From contig NZ_MUZA01000027.1 of NCBI RefSeq assembly GCF_021442385.1, positions 1 to 64,000 on the forward strand: a stretch of DNA of 64,000 nt, in the 5' to 3' direction. Below are positions 23,966-33,573 of the stretch, piece by piece. Numbering within the stretch: the stretch's first letter is position 1; each line of letters opens with the position of its first letter. This DNA is from Micromonospora sp. MH99 (GTDB lineage Bacteria; Actinomycetota; Actinomycetes; Mycobacteriales; Micromonosporaceae). Made by a program: the position numbers and the translations under genes. Under the pieces are notes generated by a model. It did no database searches and was not told the DNA's origin. It was given only the letters and a program-made list of their open reading frames with translations.

Positions 23966-24838
23966 TCAGGTGGTCCGCGAGACGGTCGGCTGTGCCCTCG
24001 GGTGGTGCACCAGGCCGCCGATTCTGGCGACGATGCCGTCCGGGGTCCGTGTCGCCGTGGCGAGGACGGCTGACGGACGACCGAGCGTGTCACCCTGGTG
24101 AACGGCGATGCCGCTGTCGCGGGACGTGTCGAGCAGGTGGGCGGCGAGGCAGCCGACGCTGTTGGCGTTGACGATGTCCTCGTCCACGCCTATCGCGGGG
24201 GCGAACATGCGGGCGGTGGCTGGTTCCGCGGTCGGCGCGAGCACGTAGGCGAAGCAGCCGAGATAGCCGAGCCGGCGACACTCGGCTGCCAGCCGGGCGA
24301 CGTCGGGCCGCAGCGCTGACAGCGTCCGGCGTTCCCGGACCCGGACGAGGAGCCGGGGCGTGCCCGGTGAGGCGACCCGCAGGTCGTCGGCGACGATGTC
24401 GCCAGGCGTCAGACGGAGGGCCGCGATGACGGCGCTGTCGGCCGGTTCGGCGCGGTCCGACAGCGCGATGACGCCCTGCTCGAACCAGACTTCGATGCCG
24501 TCGCGGCGGCGGGTGGCGGTCACGGCGACGGTTCGGCCGCCGGTGCTCTGGTGGCCGTGGTGCTCGGTGGCGCTGGCGCGGTGCAGCAGGACGGCCTGCG
24601 CGGCGATGGTGCCGTGGCCGCAGTTGCGGAGTTCTTCCTCGCCCGTGAAGAACCGTACGCGGGGCGGGCCCACGCCGCTGCTGTCGACGAACGCGGTGTG
24701 GGACGCGCCGACCGTCGATGCGACAGCGCGCCGTTCCTCGTCGGTGCGGCTGGCATCGTCGAGCACGACCGCGGTGGGGCTGCCGCCGCGCCCGTCGCGG
24801 GTGCAGGCGTCCACCACGATCACCCGTGGGCCGGGCAT
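23966..24838 (-). CDS. PhzF family isomerase/epimerase-like protein
   Basis: The 290-residue protein has the PhzF double-hotdog pattern: an N-terminal VIVVDACTRDGRGGSPTAVV strand and the catalytic segment FTGEEELRNCGHGT with the conserved Glu, repeated in weaker form in the second half (NANSVGCLAAHLL). PhzF proteins catalyse proton shifts on small metabolites; most paralogues have unknown substrates. Its ATG overlaps the CMD gene stop by one base (TGATG), so it belongs to the HxlR-CMD-PhzF group. Confidence 0.85.
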   Translation of the reverse strand: MPGPRVIVVDACTRDGRGGSPTAVVLDDASRTDEERRAVASTVGASHTAFVDSSGVGPPRVRFFTGEEELRNCGHGTIAAQAVLLHRASATEHHGHQSTGGRTVAVTATRRRDGIEVWFEQGVIALSDRAEPADSAVIAALRLTPGDIVADDLRVASPGTPRLLVRVRERRTLSALRPDVARLAAECRRLGYLGCFAYVLAPTAEPATARMFAPAIGVDEDIVNANSVGCLAAHLLDTSRDSGIAVHQGDTLGRPSAVLATATRTPDGIVARIGGLVHHPRAQPTVSRTT

Positions 24839-25401
24839 CAGGCCACGACGTCGGTGAAGCGAGGGGCACCCGGCTCAAGGTCGACCCGGGCGGCGCGGGC
24901 GGCGAAGCAGATCGCGTGGTACCAGCCGCAGAGCAGCAGCAGGTCGAGCACCTGCGGCTCGTCCAGCACCTCGCGGGCGGACTGCCACAGGCTGTCGTCG
25001 ATGTCCGACGAGTCGTGCAGGGCGTCCACCACCTGGATGAGCGCCCGTTCGCGTCCGGTGGTCCAGCACGCGTCGTCCGGCACGCCGTCGGTGAGCGAGG
25101 CGATCTCGGGGCGGGTGAGCCCGGCGCGGTGGGCGAAGACCATCAGGTGGACGCCCCACTCGTACTCGCAGCGGCAGCGCGCGCAGGTGCGAAGGATGAC
25201 GATCTCCCGCTCGCGAAGCGTCAGGGACAGGTGCCGACCGAGTTCGTATCGGCCCCACTGACTCATCGCGACGGTCATCGGCAGGTTCTTGGCGTACGTG
25301 CGGAACAGGGCGATCGGTGGCATGCCGGTCGGCATCATGGTGGCGAGCTGGGCTGCCACGTCGGCCGTGAACGGCGCGTCGAGCGGAGCGATGCGAGCCA
25401 T
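24838..25401 (-). CDS. carboxymuconolactone decarboxylase / AhpD-like protein
   Basis: The 187-residue helical protein has the CMD core RTCARCRCEYEWGVHLMVFA: conserved Cys-x-x-Cys region, Glu and His of the AhpD-like active site. Family members act in peroxide defence or on lactone and hydroxy acids. The start ATG 25401 is chosen because GGGAGG lies 5 nt before it; a GTG at 25407 would overlap that box. It is cotranscribed with phzF and lies behind the HxlR regulator. Confidence 0.85.
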   Translation of the reverse strand: MARIAPLDAPFTADVAAQLATMMPTGMPPIALFRTYAKNLPMTVAMSQWGRYELGRHLSLTLREREIVILRTCARCRCEYEWGVHLMVFAHRAGLTRPEIASLTDGVPDDACWTTGRERALIQVVDALHDSSDIDDSLWQSAREVLDEPQVLDLLLLCGWYHAICFAARAARVDLEPGAPRFTDVVA

Positions 25402-25479
25402 GGTCACCTCCCGCGACTACGGGTTCCACCGCACCATAGCGATTCGATTTTAGAAGCGCCAGGGTCGCGCTGTGGTGCG

Positions 25480-25824
25480 CTAGAGCGCGCCGTCCTCGGT
25501 CATGGCGGAGGCCCACTGGTCGGACCAGCGGACGAGTGGGCGCAGGGCCTGATGGGCGCCGTGGCCGAGCTCGGTGAGGGCGTAGGTCGTGTCCGGTTGC
25601 TGCGCGACGAGACGGGCGTCGAGCAGTTCGGTGAGCCGTTGCCGCAGAACGCTGGAGGACATGTCGTCGCAGCGCTCCCGCAGCGCACGGAACCCGACCG
25701 GCCCATGGCGCAGCTCCCAGACGATCCGCAGGTTCCAGCGCCGCCCGAACAGGTCGAGGGCTGCCATCAGTGGGCGCCCGGTGCTCGATCCTCGTACCCG
25801 CCGTCCCGGCCTGGGCGTCGTCAT
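25480..25824 (-). CDS. HxlR family transcriptional regulator
   Basis: The 114-residue winged-helix protein has the HxlR pattern LFGRRWNLRIVWELRHGPVGFRALRERCDDMSSSVL (read in two parts) and the wing RLVAQQPDTTYALTELG. The typical N-terminal sensor cysteine is absent, so it may not be redox or formaldehyde responsive. It probably controls the CMD-PhzF pair that follows on the same strand after 78 bp. The frame is open upstream to 25971, but the residues there do not resemble the family; ATG 25824 gives the normal length. Confidence 0.85.
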   Translation of the reverse strand: MTTPRPGRRVRGSSTGRPLMAALDLFGRRWNLRIVWELRHGPVGFRALRERCDDMSSSVLRQRLTELLDARLVAQQPDTTYALTELGHGAHQALRPLVRWSDQWASAMTEDGAL

Positions 25825-26014
25825 CGCCTGTGCCGCCCCTCTCGATGCTTCGATTTCCGACACAGTAACCACGCGGCGTGACAGTGGCGGCCGCGACCAT
25901 CCCGGTGGGGCCCTTCGATCCGGCGGCCCGGCGTAGCGTCGAATCCGTGCCGAGCCGTTCGTAGTACACACAGGAGGCGGTCGGAGGAGACCGCCGGGAC
26001 GAGGGAGTCATGTC

Positions 26015-26407
26015 ATGCCGCGGTACCTGATCTCGTTCAACGAGGGCGCGATGGACCACATCCCCGCCGAGGACTGGCCCGACGTCGGCAAGGCCTCGCA
26101 CGCGGTGATCGAGGAGGCAGTGAACGCCGGCGTGTGGGTGTTCGGCGGCGGACTGGAGAGGCAGCAGGCCAGCATCGTGGCCACTGACGGATCGGTCACC
26201 GACGGTCCGTACCCGGAGACCAGGGAGGTCGTCGGCGGGTTCTCGGTCGTCGACGTGCCCACCCGCGAGGACGCGCTGGCGTGGGCTGCCAGGATCGCCG
26301 CCTCGTGCCGGTGTGCGCAGGACGTCCGGGAGCTCATGCCCGATCCCGAGACGGACGCGATGATCCGCGAGGCCGACAGCCGGCTACGCCGGCCCGACGG
26401 GGTCTGA
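26015..26407 (+). CDS. YCII-related protein
   Basis: The 130-residue protein has the YciI/DGPF pattern: an N-terminal RYLISFNEG strand, VFGGGLERQQAS, the DGPYPETREVVGGFSVVDV block and a C-terminal helix. These ferredoxin-fold proteins often sit with ECF sigma factors or small enzymes; their reaction is unknown. A GAGGGAG box precedes ATG 26015. It is convergent with the large regulator downstream. Confidence 0.88.
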   Translation: MPRYLISFNEGAMDHIPAEDWPDVGKASHAVIEEAVNAGVWVFGGGLERQQASIVATDGSVTDGPYPETREVVGGFSVVDVPTREDALAWAARIAASCRCAQDVRELMPDPETDAMIREADSRLRRPDGV

Positions 26408-26425
26408 TCGCACAGACCCGCTGGT

Positions 26426-26458
26426 GCGGACCAGCGCGCGGGGCCCGGGCTGGTCCGC
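26426..26458. terminator. hairpin between convergent genes
   Basis: GCGGACCAGC (26426-26435) pairs perfectly with 26449-26458 around a GC-rich 13-nt loop, between the YciI-like gene and the end of the regulator on the other strand. Confidence 0.65.
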
Positions 26459-26490
26459 AGCCCGGTCCCGGGCCTGCCGCACGCGGTAGG

Positions 26491-29400
26491 TCAACTGCTC
26501 GACGTGAGCCGTTGCCGGTCCGTCCCGCCGCCGGCCGCGACACGCTCGGTGTCGCACAGTTCGTCGCGCGGCCGGGCCGGTACGCCGATGGCGGACATCG
26601 CCTCCACGTAGCGCCGGTACGCCTGCGCCGCCTCGCCGTGCCGGCCGGCGGCCGTCAGGGTCCGGACGAACTCGCCGTGTACGCCCTCGTCGTAGGGCTC
26701 CAGCTCCAGCGCACGGCCGAGGTGCCGGACGGTCTCGTCGATGTCGTGCGCGTGGTGCGCCAGCGAGGCAAGCGTGCGGACCACGCGCAGGTAGACCCGG
26801 CGGGCCTCCTCGCGGGTGGGTCGGGACCAGTCGTCGTACGGCTCGTCCTCCAGGAAGTCGCCCCGGTAGCGCTGTTCGGCGAGAAGGAGCGTCGCCCGCG
26901 CATCCTCGTTGGCACCGTGCCCGGCCAGCCGGAGCCCGTGTGCCGACTCGGCGAGGAACTCCTCGACGTCCAGCTCAAGGTGGCCGACGTCGAGAGCCAG
27001 ACTCGGGTGCGCGGCGATGATGAAGTGGTCCGTCGGCGTACGGCGCTCGGGGTCGAGGACGCCGCGCAGGGTGGACAGGGCCACGGACAGCCGGTGGCTG
27101 ACCCGGCCGGGGTCCTGGGCGGGCCAGAGGATCTCGCCGAGCTGCTCGCGGGGCACGGCGCGACCTCGCCGGGCGGCGAGGATCCGGAGCAGATCCCGGG
27201 CCTTGCGTGACTGCCACGCCGCGGCCAGCACCTGCGAACCGTCGACGTACACCTCGAAGCGCCCGAGGGTGCGGACGGCGACCCGGGTGACGCAGAGCGG
27301 GCCCTGCCGGCCGAGCGTGGGCGGCGGCACCCCGGCGACCGTCAGCCGCTCGGCCGCCAGCCGGGCGTCGACGCGCTCCCGGGGATCCGCTCCGGGCAGC
27401 AGGCTGAGCAGCACCGCGAGGCGGTCCGCGGCGACTGTCGACCTGATGTCGCGCAGGGTCGCCGCCGCCTCCCGCCAGGCGTGACGGGTGTCGTGGGCGT
27501 CGACGGCGGCGGCGCCGCGAAGCTCCAGAGCACCCGCGAGCGCCGCACGGTCACGGTGCAGCCGGGCGGCGGTGGACGCCAGCAGCGCCACCTCGGCGGC
27601 CCGCTGGTGATCGCCGATCTCCAGCGCCACCCACCCCAGCGCGAGCCGGGCCGTCGCCGAGTCCGGGCCACGTTCCAGCTCGACCGCGCGTTGTGCCAGG
27701 GCGAACGCCGTGGGGCCGTCCTCGGCGGCGAGCACGCGGGCCAGTCCGGCGAGCGCCGTCACCTGGATCTGATGGTCGTTGACGGGCTCGCTGGCGCGCA
27801 GCGCCTCCTCGTACGCCGCGCGGGCCAGGTTGGCCCGGCCCCGCAACGCGTGGACGTCGCCGATCCCCACCAGCGGGTACGCCACCTTGCGGGACCCCAT
27901 CCGTTGCAGCAGCGGCACGGCACGCTCGTAACAGGCGGTGGCCTCGGCGAGCTGACCGAGGTGGAAGTGGGCCGCGCCCTCGTTGCACAGCGCCAGCGCC
28001 AGCATCGCGGCGTGCCCGTTGGCCTCGGCCAACTCCACCGCGGGTCGCACCTCGGCCAGGGCGTCGGCATATCGACCCTCGCCGACCAGGGCGGACGCGC
28101 GGTTGGCGCGGATGCGGACCACCTGGACCGTGTCGCGTGCCGCCTCGGCGGCCCGCAGCGCCTTCTCGTGATGCTCGTCGGCTGCCGGTCGATCACCGCG
28201 CAGCTTGGCGTCCAGGGCGAGCGCGGTGTGCGCGGCGGCGAGCGCGGCGTCGCCGCCGACGGCTGTCGCTGCCGCGAGGGCGCGTTCGGCGTGGCGCCGG
28301 CACGCCTCGGCGTCCCCGGTCGTCCACTGCGCCGCGGCGGTCCAGGCGAGCAGTCGGACGTTGTCGGTGGACGGGTGCGGGTCGAGCGCGCCGCGCCGGA
28401 GGACCTCCAGAGCTGCCTGCGGCTCACCGCGCAGGTAGTGCACGAGGCCGTACCGCCAGGCGAGCCCGGCGCCGAGGGGTTCCGGACCATCGGCCAGCGC
28501 GGCGTACACGGCGAGCGCCGCCTCGACGTCGCCGCGCATCTCCAACGCCTCCCCGTGCAGCAGCCGCAGGCCGTCGGAACGGGCATGCTCGGGCAGGGAC
28601 CGGAAGGCGTCGACGACGGCCTCGGCGTCACCCGAGGCGAGCAGCTGCGCGCCGTGGTCGGTGAGGATCCGCGCCGTCGCGGCGAGGACACCGGATTTCC
28701 CGTACGACCGGAGGGCCGGGACGAGGTGGCCGCGCTCGGCGTACCACGCTGCCGCTTTCGCGTGCAGGCGTCGCTGGGCGGCCGGGACCAACGGGAGACG
28801 GCGGCGGGCGACGTCGGCGACGACCGGCACCATCCGGTACGCCTGCCCGTCCGGCGAGGTGGCGACGAGAAGGCCGGCGCGGGTCAGGTGGTTCAGCCAG
28901 TGGCCGCCGTGTCGGTGCCCGAGGAGGCGGCACAGGTCGCTGTGCAGCGGGTCGAGATGCGCGGCGTCCCGCAGCAGCCGGTGAGCCTCCGGCGGCAGCT
29001 CCGCGAACACCTCCCGCACCAGATAGGACTCCAACGGGGTCCCCGGGTCGTTCCAGTCGGTGCCGGCGGCGGCGGTCCGCCCGGCCAGGCCGACCAGCGC
29101 CGGCCAGCCACCGGTCGCGGCGTGTACCTGGCCCGCGAGTGCCGGATCGGTCAGGCCGTGGCCGGCGGCAAGGATCGACGCCACCTGGTCGCGCGAGAGC
29201 CGGAGATCCGTCGGGCCGCGCTCGGCGAACAGCCCCGCCTGCCGCCGGGAGAGCGCCAGCGGGTGGCGGGTCACCAGCACGATCCTGAGCTGCGCAGGGA
29301 GCCGTCGCAGGGTGTCCAGCAGTGCCGTCAGTCGCCGGCGGGACAGTCGCGGCACGTCGTCGAGGACGAGCCAGCCCGGTTCGTCGGCGGCCAGGTCCCG

Positions 29401-29592
29401 CGCGGATCGGGCGTCCAGGACGGCCAACCATTCCGGGCCGGCGGTCTCCAGCGCCGCCACGTCCGAGCCGTCGCGCCAGCGCGCCGGGAGGTCGCCCAGC
29501 CAGCCGCGTACGGCGGAGGTCTTGCCGTATCCCGCCGCCGCGACCACGAGGGTGAACCGCTGACCCACCCCCTGATCGACCGGCGCGTTCAT
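26491..29592 (-). CDS. large MalT/LuxR-type ATPase regulator with C-terminal BTAD
   Basis: The 1033-residue protein starts with a P-loop AAAGYGKTS (Walker A) and a WLVLDDVPRL Walker B, as in MalT/STAND regulators. A helical arm and a long TPR-like region (~330-780) follow. The C-terminal part has an OmpR-type winged helix (VRTLGRFEVYVDGSQV, ~795-885) and a bacterial transcriptional activation domain (~890-1010). A SARP-like DNA-binding part at the C-terminus, not the N-terminus, is the arrangement seen in some actinobacterial MalT-BTAD hybrids. ATG 29592 is the most sensible start, though the P-loop is then only ~20 residues from it, so a longer N-terminus is possible. It likely controls the divergent secreted-protein gene. 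Confidence 0.82.
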   Translation of the reverse strand: MNAPVDQGVGQRFTLVVAAAGYGKTSAVRGWLGDLPARWRDGSDVAALETAGPEWLAVLDARSARDLAADEPGWLVLDDVPRLSRRRLTALLDTLRRLPAQLRIVLVTRHPLALSRRQAGLFAERGPTDLRLSRDQVASILAAGHGLTDPALAGQVHAATGGWPALVGLAGRTAAAGTDWNDPGTPLESYLVREVFAELPPEAHRLLRDAAHLDPLHSDLCRLLGHRHGGHWLNHLTRAGLLVATSPDGQAYRMVPVVADVARRRLPLVPAAQRRLHAKAAAWYAERGHLVPALRSYGKSGVLAATARILTDHGAQLLASGDAEAVVDAFRSLPEHARSDGLRLLHGEALEMRGDVEAALAVYAALADGPEPLGAGLAWRYGLVHYLRGEPQAALEVLRRGALDPHPSTDNVRLLAWTAAAQWTTGDAEACRRHAERALAAATAVGGDAALAAAHTALALDAKLRGDRPAADEHHEKALRAAEAARDTVQVVRIRANRASALVGEGRYADALAEVRPAVELAEANGHAAMLALALCNEGAAHFHLGQLAEATACYERAVPLLQRMGSRKVAYPLVGIGDVHALRGRANLARAAYEEALRASEPVNDHQIQVTALAGLARVLAAEDGPTAFALAQRAVELERGPDSATARLALGWVALEIGDHQRAAEVALLASTAARLHRDRAALAGALELRGAAAVDAHDTRHAWREAAATLRDIRSTVAADRLAVLLSLLPGADPRERVDARLAAERLTVAGVPPPTLGRQGPLCVTRVAVRTLGRFEVYVDGSQVLAAAWQSRKARDLLRILAARRGRAVPREQLGEILWPAQDPGRVSHRLSVALSTLRGVLDPERRTPTDHFIIAAHPSLALDVGHLELDVEEFLAESAHGLRLAGHGANEDARATLLLAEQRYRGDFLEDEPYDDWSRPTREEARRVYLRVVRTLASLAHHAHDIDETVRHLGRALELEPYDEGVHGEFVRTLTAAGRHGEAAQAYRRYVEAMSAIGVPARPRDELCDTERVAAGGGTDRQRLTSSS

Positions 29593-29694
29593 CGGCTGCC
29601 CGTACGTCGAAGCTGGTCCATCCTTCAATTGGCGGCGTGCCGACGGCTGCGCGTACGGGAACGTCGCCGTTACGACACCGGATTCTCCACGCCT

Positions 29695-29713
29695 TTGACG
29701 CCACCTTGACGCC
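29695..29713 (+). promoter_or_regulatory. direct repeats TTGACGCC with 11-bp period
   Basis: TTGACGCC occurs at 29695-29702 and again at 29706-29713, exactly one helical turn apart, in the divergent region between the BTAD regulator and the secreted-protein gene. SARP/BTAD regulators bind heptamer direct repeats with 11-bp spacing, so this is a candidate operator. Confidence 0.5.
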
Positions 29714-29810
29714 GCTCGGAGCCTCGCCCCGAACGATGGCTCGCACAGGCACGTAGAGGCGCGGACCGTCCCGGTCGGCGTCCCGTGATCGATCGGATTG
29801 AGGAGTGATG

Positions 29811-30605
29811 ATGGCAAGAGTGCTGTCGGGACGCGCGCTGCTCGCGGTGCTGGTCGTCCTGCCGACGCTGACCGCGTGGACTGCCACGCCGGCCAGCGCG
29901 GCTGGTCAGTCCAGCCCGGGGGTGTACGACGACGAACCCGTGGACCGCGACATCGAGGTGGCGCGGCTGGGTTACCAGAACGGTGTGCGGGTGGTGTTCT
30001 CCCGCGACGAGGTGTCCGGCGACTGGGGTCTTCGCCAGGACGGAGAGATGGGCCGCAACGCGCCCCTGGCGTACGACGAGAAGCAGAGCATGTTGCAGGC
30101 GTACCTGACGCTCACGCCCCGGACCGTGCCGGTCCCTCGGGCGCTGCTGTCGGAGCCGCCGGCCGGCACGCCGACCCCGCCGGAGCTGGCGTACCGGACC
30201 ATCGCCGCCACCCTGGTCGTCGCGGACAACCTCGCCGTGCCGACGTCGAGCGCGATGTCCGCCACGGCGGTGATGAGCTGCTGGGACCTGTACTGGAACT
30301 CGTACAACTGGGCCGAGCTGCCCGGCTACCCGAACCCTTCGTCGGTGTGGCACCCGACGAAGACGTACTACTCGTCCGACTTCGGCGGGATGAAGATGTA
30401 CTCCTACAGCTACCTCGCCAACTGCGGCGGGTACGCCCGGCACCGGATCTACTACAAGTCGGCAGGTGACTACTACAAGCACCACGACTACGAGGTGGCG
30501 TCCTTCCACTGGCAGGCGGTCAAGAAGGGTTCGGTGCACCGCTACCGCAAGGTGCTCTACGACGGCACGTGGGGCGACACCCGCAACGGCAAGTACACCG
30601 GCTGA
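29811..30605 (+). CDS. secreted aromatic-rich protein, function unknown
   Basis: The 264-residue protein has a signal peptide (RVLSGRALLAVLVVLPTLTA, cleaved near TPASA). The mature part is rich in Tyr, Trp and Lys in the second half (SCWDLYWNSYNWAELPGY, YYKHHDYEVASFHWQ) with two cysteines, about 55 residues apart, that could pair. No known domain is recognised. Two further start codons lie directly upstream (29805, 29808), but the GAGGAG box spaces best to 29811. It stands alone between two large regulators and opposite the BTAD-type one, which suggests tight control and a secreted signalling, structural or antimicrobial role (inference). Confidence 0.7.
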   Translation: MARVLSGRALLAVLVVLPTLTAWTATPASAAGQSSPGVYDDEPVDRDIEVARLGYQNGVRVVFSRDEVSGDWGLRQDGEMGRNAPLAYDEKQSMLQAYLTLTPRTVPVPRALLSEPPAGTPTPPELAYRTIAATLVVADNLAVPTSSAMSATAVMSCWDLYWNSYNWAELPGYPNPSSVWHPTKTYYSSDFGGMKMYSYSYLANCGGYARHRIYYKSAGDYYKHHDYEVASFHWQAVKKGSVHRYRKVLYDGTWGDTRNGKYTG

Positions 30606-30673
30606 CGACACCGGACGGATCAGGCGTCGTGTCCATTGCGCGACGAACGGATCGAGCCCGCGGCCTGCGGATT

Positions 30674-30679
30674 TAGCCT
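30674..30679 (+). promoter_or_regulatory. -10 box TAGCCT, probable leaderless start
   Basis: TAGCCT lies 6 nt before GTG 30686, matching a transcript that begins at the start codon of the AfsR-like gene. Confidence 0.4.
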
Positions 30680-30685
30680 GATTCG

Positions 30686-33481
30686 GTGATGTCGATGGCT
30701 GGCGCGGGCGTACGCGTCCGGCTGCTCGGCCCGGTGGAGGTGGTTGCCGCCGACGGCCCGCAGGCGGTGAACGGGTTGCGCCGCAAGGCGGTACTGGCGA
30801 CGTTGGCGCTGCACGCGGGCCGGGTCGTGAGCGTCGACCGGCTCATCGACGTGGTCTGGGGCGAGCGGATGCCGGCCACCGCGGAGAACACGCTCCAGCG
30901 CCACGTCTCCTACCTGCGTGGGGTGCTCGGCGAGCCCGGATCGATAGTGGCGCGTCGGCCCGGTTACGTGCTCAACACCGGGCCGGAGTCCACGGACGTC
31001 CAGGTCGCCGAGCACCTCCTGGAACTGGCCCGCCGCGCGACGGACCGGGCCGAGCAGGTGACCCACCTGACGGAGGCGGTAGCACTGTGGCGCGGCCCGC
31101 CGCTGGCCGACGTGGCCGGGTCCGCCTGGCTCGAGGAGCAGGCCGAGCACCTGGCACGCCTGCGGTTGGAGGCCGAACGCGCGCTCGCCGAGGCCCGGCT
31201 GTCGGTCGGCGAGCACGCCCGGCTCGTCCCCGGGTTGGAACGCCTCGTCCGGCAGCATCCCTTCGACGAGCACCTGCACGCACAGCTGATGCTCGCCCTG
31301 TACCGGGACGGCCGGCAGGGCGAGGCGGTCACCACGTACCGGCGGTTGCGCGCCGCCCTGCGGGACAACCTCGGCATCGACCCCAGTCCGCGGCTACGGG
31401 ATCTGGAACGCGCCATCCTGCGCCAGGACACCGCGATCGCCGCGCCCGCGCCCGCGCCCGCGCCAGCGGCGACGGCTCGGCCGGTGGCGGTGGCGGCGCA
31501 GTTGCCTCCCGGAGTACCGACGTTCACCGGGCGCGACGCGGAACTCGCCACCCTGGACGCGCTCGTCGACTCCGGTGGCGCCGTGGTGGTGTCCGGCACC
31601 GCGGGCGTCGGCAAGACCGCGCTCGCCGTGCACTGGGCGCACCGCGCGGCCGGGCGCTTCCCCGACGGCCAGCTCTACGTCAACCTGCGCGGCTTCGATC
31701 CGGCGGCCACCCCTACCGAACCGGCGCGAGCGCTGCACGGATTCCTGGAGGCGCTCGGCGTTCCGGCGGCGCGGATGCCCAGCGACGAGGACCTGATGGT
31801 GAGCGCGTACCGCACGGCGGTGGCCGGCAAGCGCCTGCTGGTGGTGTTGGACAACGCGCGCGACGCGGAACAGGTCCGACCGCTGCTGCCCGGCTCACCC
31901 GACTGCCTGGCGGTCATCACCAGCCGGGACCAGCTCACCCCGCTGGTCGTCACCGAGAGCGCCCAGCCGGTGATCCTGGACCTGCTGAGCCCCGACGAAG
32001 CCCGCCACCTGCTGGTCCGCCGGCTCGGGGCGCACCAGGTCGCCGCCGAACCCGCCGCTGCCGACGACATCGCCCACCGTTGCGCGGGGCTGCCCCTCGC
32101 GCTGGCCATCGTCGCGGCCCGAGCCGCCACCAACAGGCGTCTCTCCCTGGCCGCCGTGGCCGGTGAGCTGGGCGACCTGAACGCCTTTCACGGAGGCGAC
32201 GAGACCACCGACGTCCGGGCGGTGTTCTCCTGGTCGTGCCGAACGCTCAGCCCGCAAGCGGTCCGGCTGTTCCGGCTGCTGAGCCTGCATCCCGGCCCGG
32301 ACATCTGCGCCCCGGCCGTGGCCAGCCTCGCCGGCGTCGCCCCGGCGGCGACAGGTCCGCTGCTCACCGAACTGACCAGGGCGAACCTCCTCACCGAGCA
32401 CACCTACGGGCGGTACGCGTTCCACGACCTGCTGCGCGCGTACGCGGCCAGCCTCGCCGACGACGCGGAGTCACCTGCCGACCGGCGCGACGCCGTGCAC
32501 CGGTTGCTGGACCACTGCCTGCGCGCGGCACACGCCGCGGACCTCGCACTGCACCCGCACTTCAGCGAGATCAGTCTCCCGCCGCCACGGCCCGACGTGA
32601 CGCCGGAGAACCCCAGGAGCAGGTCGGCGGCCACGGCGTGGTTCACCGCCGAGGTCCCCGTCCTGCTCGCCGCCGTCCCGCTCGCGGCGCGGTCCGGGTT
32701 CGAAGGGCACGCCTGGCGGCTCGCCTGGGCCATGGCCGGCTTCCTGCACCGGCAGGGGCACTGGCAGGACTGGCTCGGTACGCAGCGGATCGCTCTCGCC
32801 GCCGCGTCCCGCATCGGCGACCGGGCCGGGCAGGGCCACGCCCACCGCAGCCTCGGCCTCGCCTGCTCCCGGCTCCGGCGGTACGACGAGGCCGACGACC
32901 ACCTGCGGCGGGCGCTCGACCTGTTCACCGCTGTCGGTGACGACGCCGGGCGGGCACACACCTGCCTCAACCTCGGCCAGCTGGCCGAGCGGCAGGGGCG
33001 GCACCAGCAGGCGCTCAGCCACTCCCGGCGGGCGCTGACGCTGTTCCGGCGGGCCGGGAACCGGGCCGGGCAGGGGTACACCCTCAACGCGGTGGGTTGG
33101 CAGGAAGGGCTGCTCGGCAACCACCACCGGGCCCTCACGTCGTGCGGCGAGGCGCTGCGGGTGTTGCAGGAGGTGGACGACGTGCAGGGACAGGCCGACA
33201 CGTGGGACAGCCTCGGCCACGCCCATCACCAGCTCGGCGACGACCGGCGGGCGGTCGCCTGCTACGAGCACGCACTCGAACTCTTCGCGCAGGTCCACGA
33301 CCGGTACGCGGTAGCGAGCACGTACGTCAATCTGGGCGGCAGCCACCGGGCGCTCGCCGACCTGGGCGCCGCCCGTGTCGCGTGGCGCCGCGCCCTGAGC
33401 ATCCTCGACGACCTCGGCGACGCCGACGCCGACTCGCTGCGTGCCGACCTCGAACAGCTCGACGGCACCCGGCTGTCCTGA
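30686..33481 (+). CDS. AfsR/SARP-type regulator with NB-ARC and TPR domains
   Basis: The 931-residue protein has the full AfsR layout. An OmpR-like winged helix (VRLLGPVEVVAADGPQAVNG) covers ~8-95 and a BTAD ~100-245, followed by an Ala-Pro linker. The NB-ARC ATPase has Walker A GTAGVGKTALAV (~307-318), LLVVLDNARDAEQ and the CAGLPLALAIVA motif. C-terminal TPRs (~680-920) follow. Such regulators integrate a ligand or phosphorylation signal and activate secondary metabolism or secreted product genes. GTG 30686 fits the -10 box; ATG 30689 is the alternative. The downstream secreted pair is a likely target. Confidence 0.9.
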   Translation: MMSMAGAGVRVRLLGPVEVVAADGPQAVNGLRRKAVLATLALHAGRVVSVDRLIDVVWGERMPATAENTLQRHVSYLRGVLGEPGSIVARRPGYVLNTGPESTDVQVAEHLLELARRATDRAEQVTHLTEAVALWRGPPLADVAGSAWLEEQAEHLARLRLEAERALAEARLSVGEHARLVPGLERLVRQHPFDEHLHAQLMLALYRDGRQGEAVTTYRRLRAALRDNLGIDPSPRLRDLERAILRQDTAIAAPAPAPAPAATARPVAVAAQLPPGVPTFTGRDAELATLDALVDSGGAVVVSGTAGVGKTALAVHWAHRAAGRFPDGQLYVNLRGFDPAATPTEPARALHGFLEALGVPAARMPSDEDLMVSAYRTAVAGKRLLVVLDNARDAEQVRPLLPGSPDCLAVITSRDQLTPLVVTESAQPVILDLLSPDEARHLLVRRLGAHQVAAEPAAADDIAHRCAGLPLALAIVAARAATNRRLSLAAVAGELGDLNAFHGGDETTDVRAVFSWSCRTLSPQAVRLFRLLSLHPGPDICAPAVASLAGVAPAATGPLLTELTRANLLTEHTYGRYAFHDLLRAYAASLADDAESPADRRDAVHRLLDHCLRAAHAADLALHPHFSEISLPPPRPDVTPENPRSRSAATAWFTAEVPVLLAAVPLAARSGFEGHAWRLAWAMAGFLHRQGHWQDWLGTQRIALAAASRIGDRAGQGHAHRSLGLACSRLRRYDEADDHLRRALDLFTAVGDDAGRAHTCLNLGQLAERQGRHQQALSHSRRALTLFRRAGNRAGQGYTLNAVGWQEGLLGNHHRALTSCGEALRVLQEVDDVQGQADTWDSLGHAHHQLGDDRRAVACYEHALELFAQVHDRYAVASTYVNLGGSHRALADLGAARVAWRRALSILDDLGDADADSLRADLEQLDGTRLS

Positions 33482-33485
33482 CGCC

Positions 33486-33524
33486 CCGCGCTTTCAGCGC
33501 GGTTTCCGGGCCGTTTCAGCCCGG
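33486..33524 (+). terminator. two tandem short hairpins
   Basis: CCGCGC-TTTCA-GCGCGG (33486-33502) and CCGGGC-CGTTTCA-GCCCGG (33506-33524), each with a TTTCA-containing loop, follow the AfsR-like gene within 45 nt of its stop. Confidence 0.55.
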
Positions 33525-33573
33525 CCCGGCACTCTTCGGGCACCAGTTTCCCTCGCCAGGAATGGAGCATCCG

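Noticed and set aside
28137..29563. Several plus-strand open frames opposite the large BTAD regulator
   Set aside because: They are Arg/Ala/Pro-rich mirror frames without ribosome sites or similarity; the minus-strand regulator explains the coding signal.
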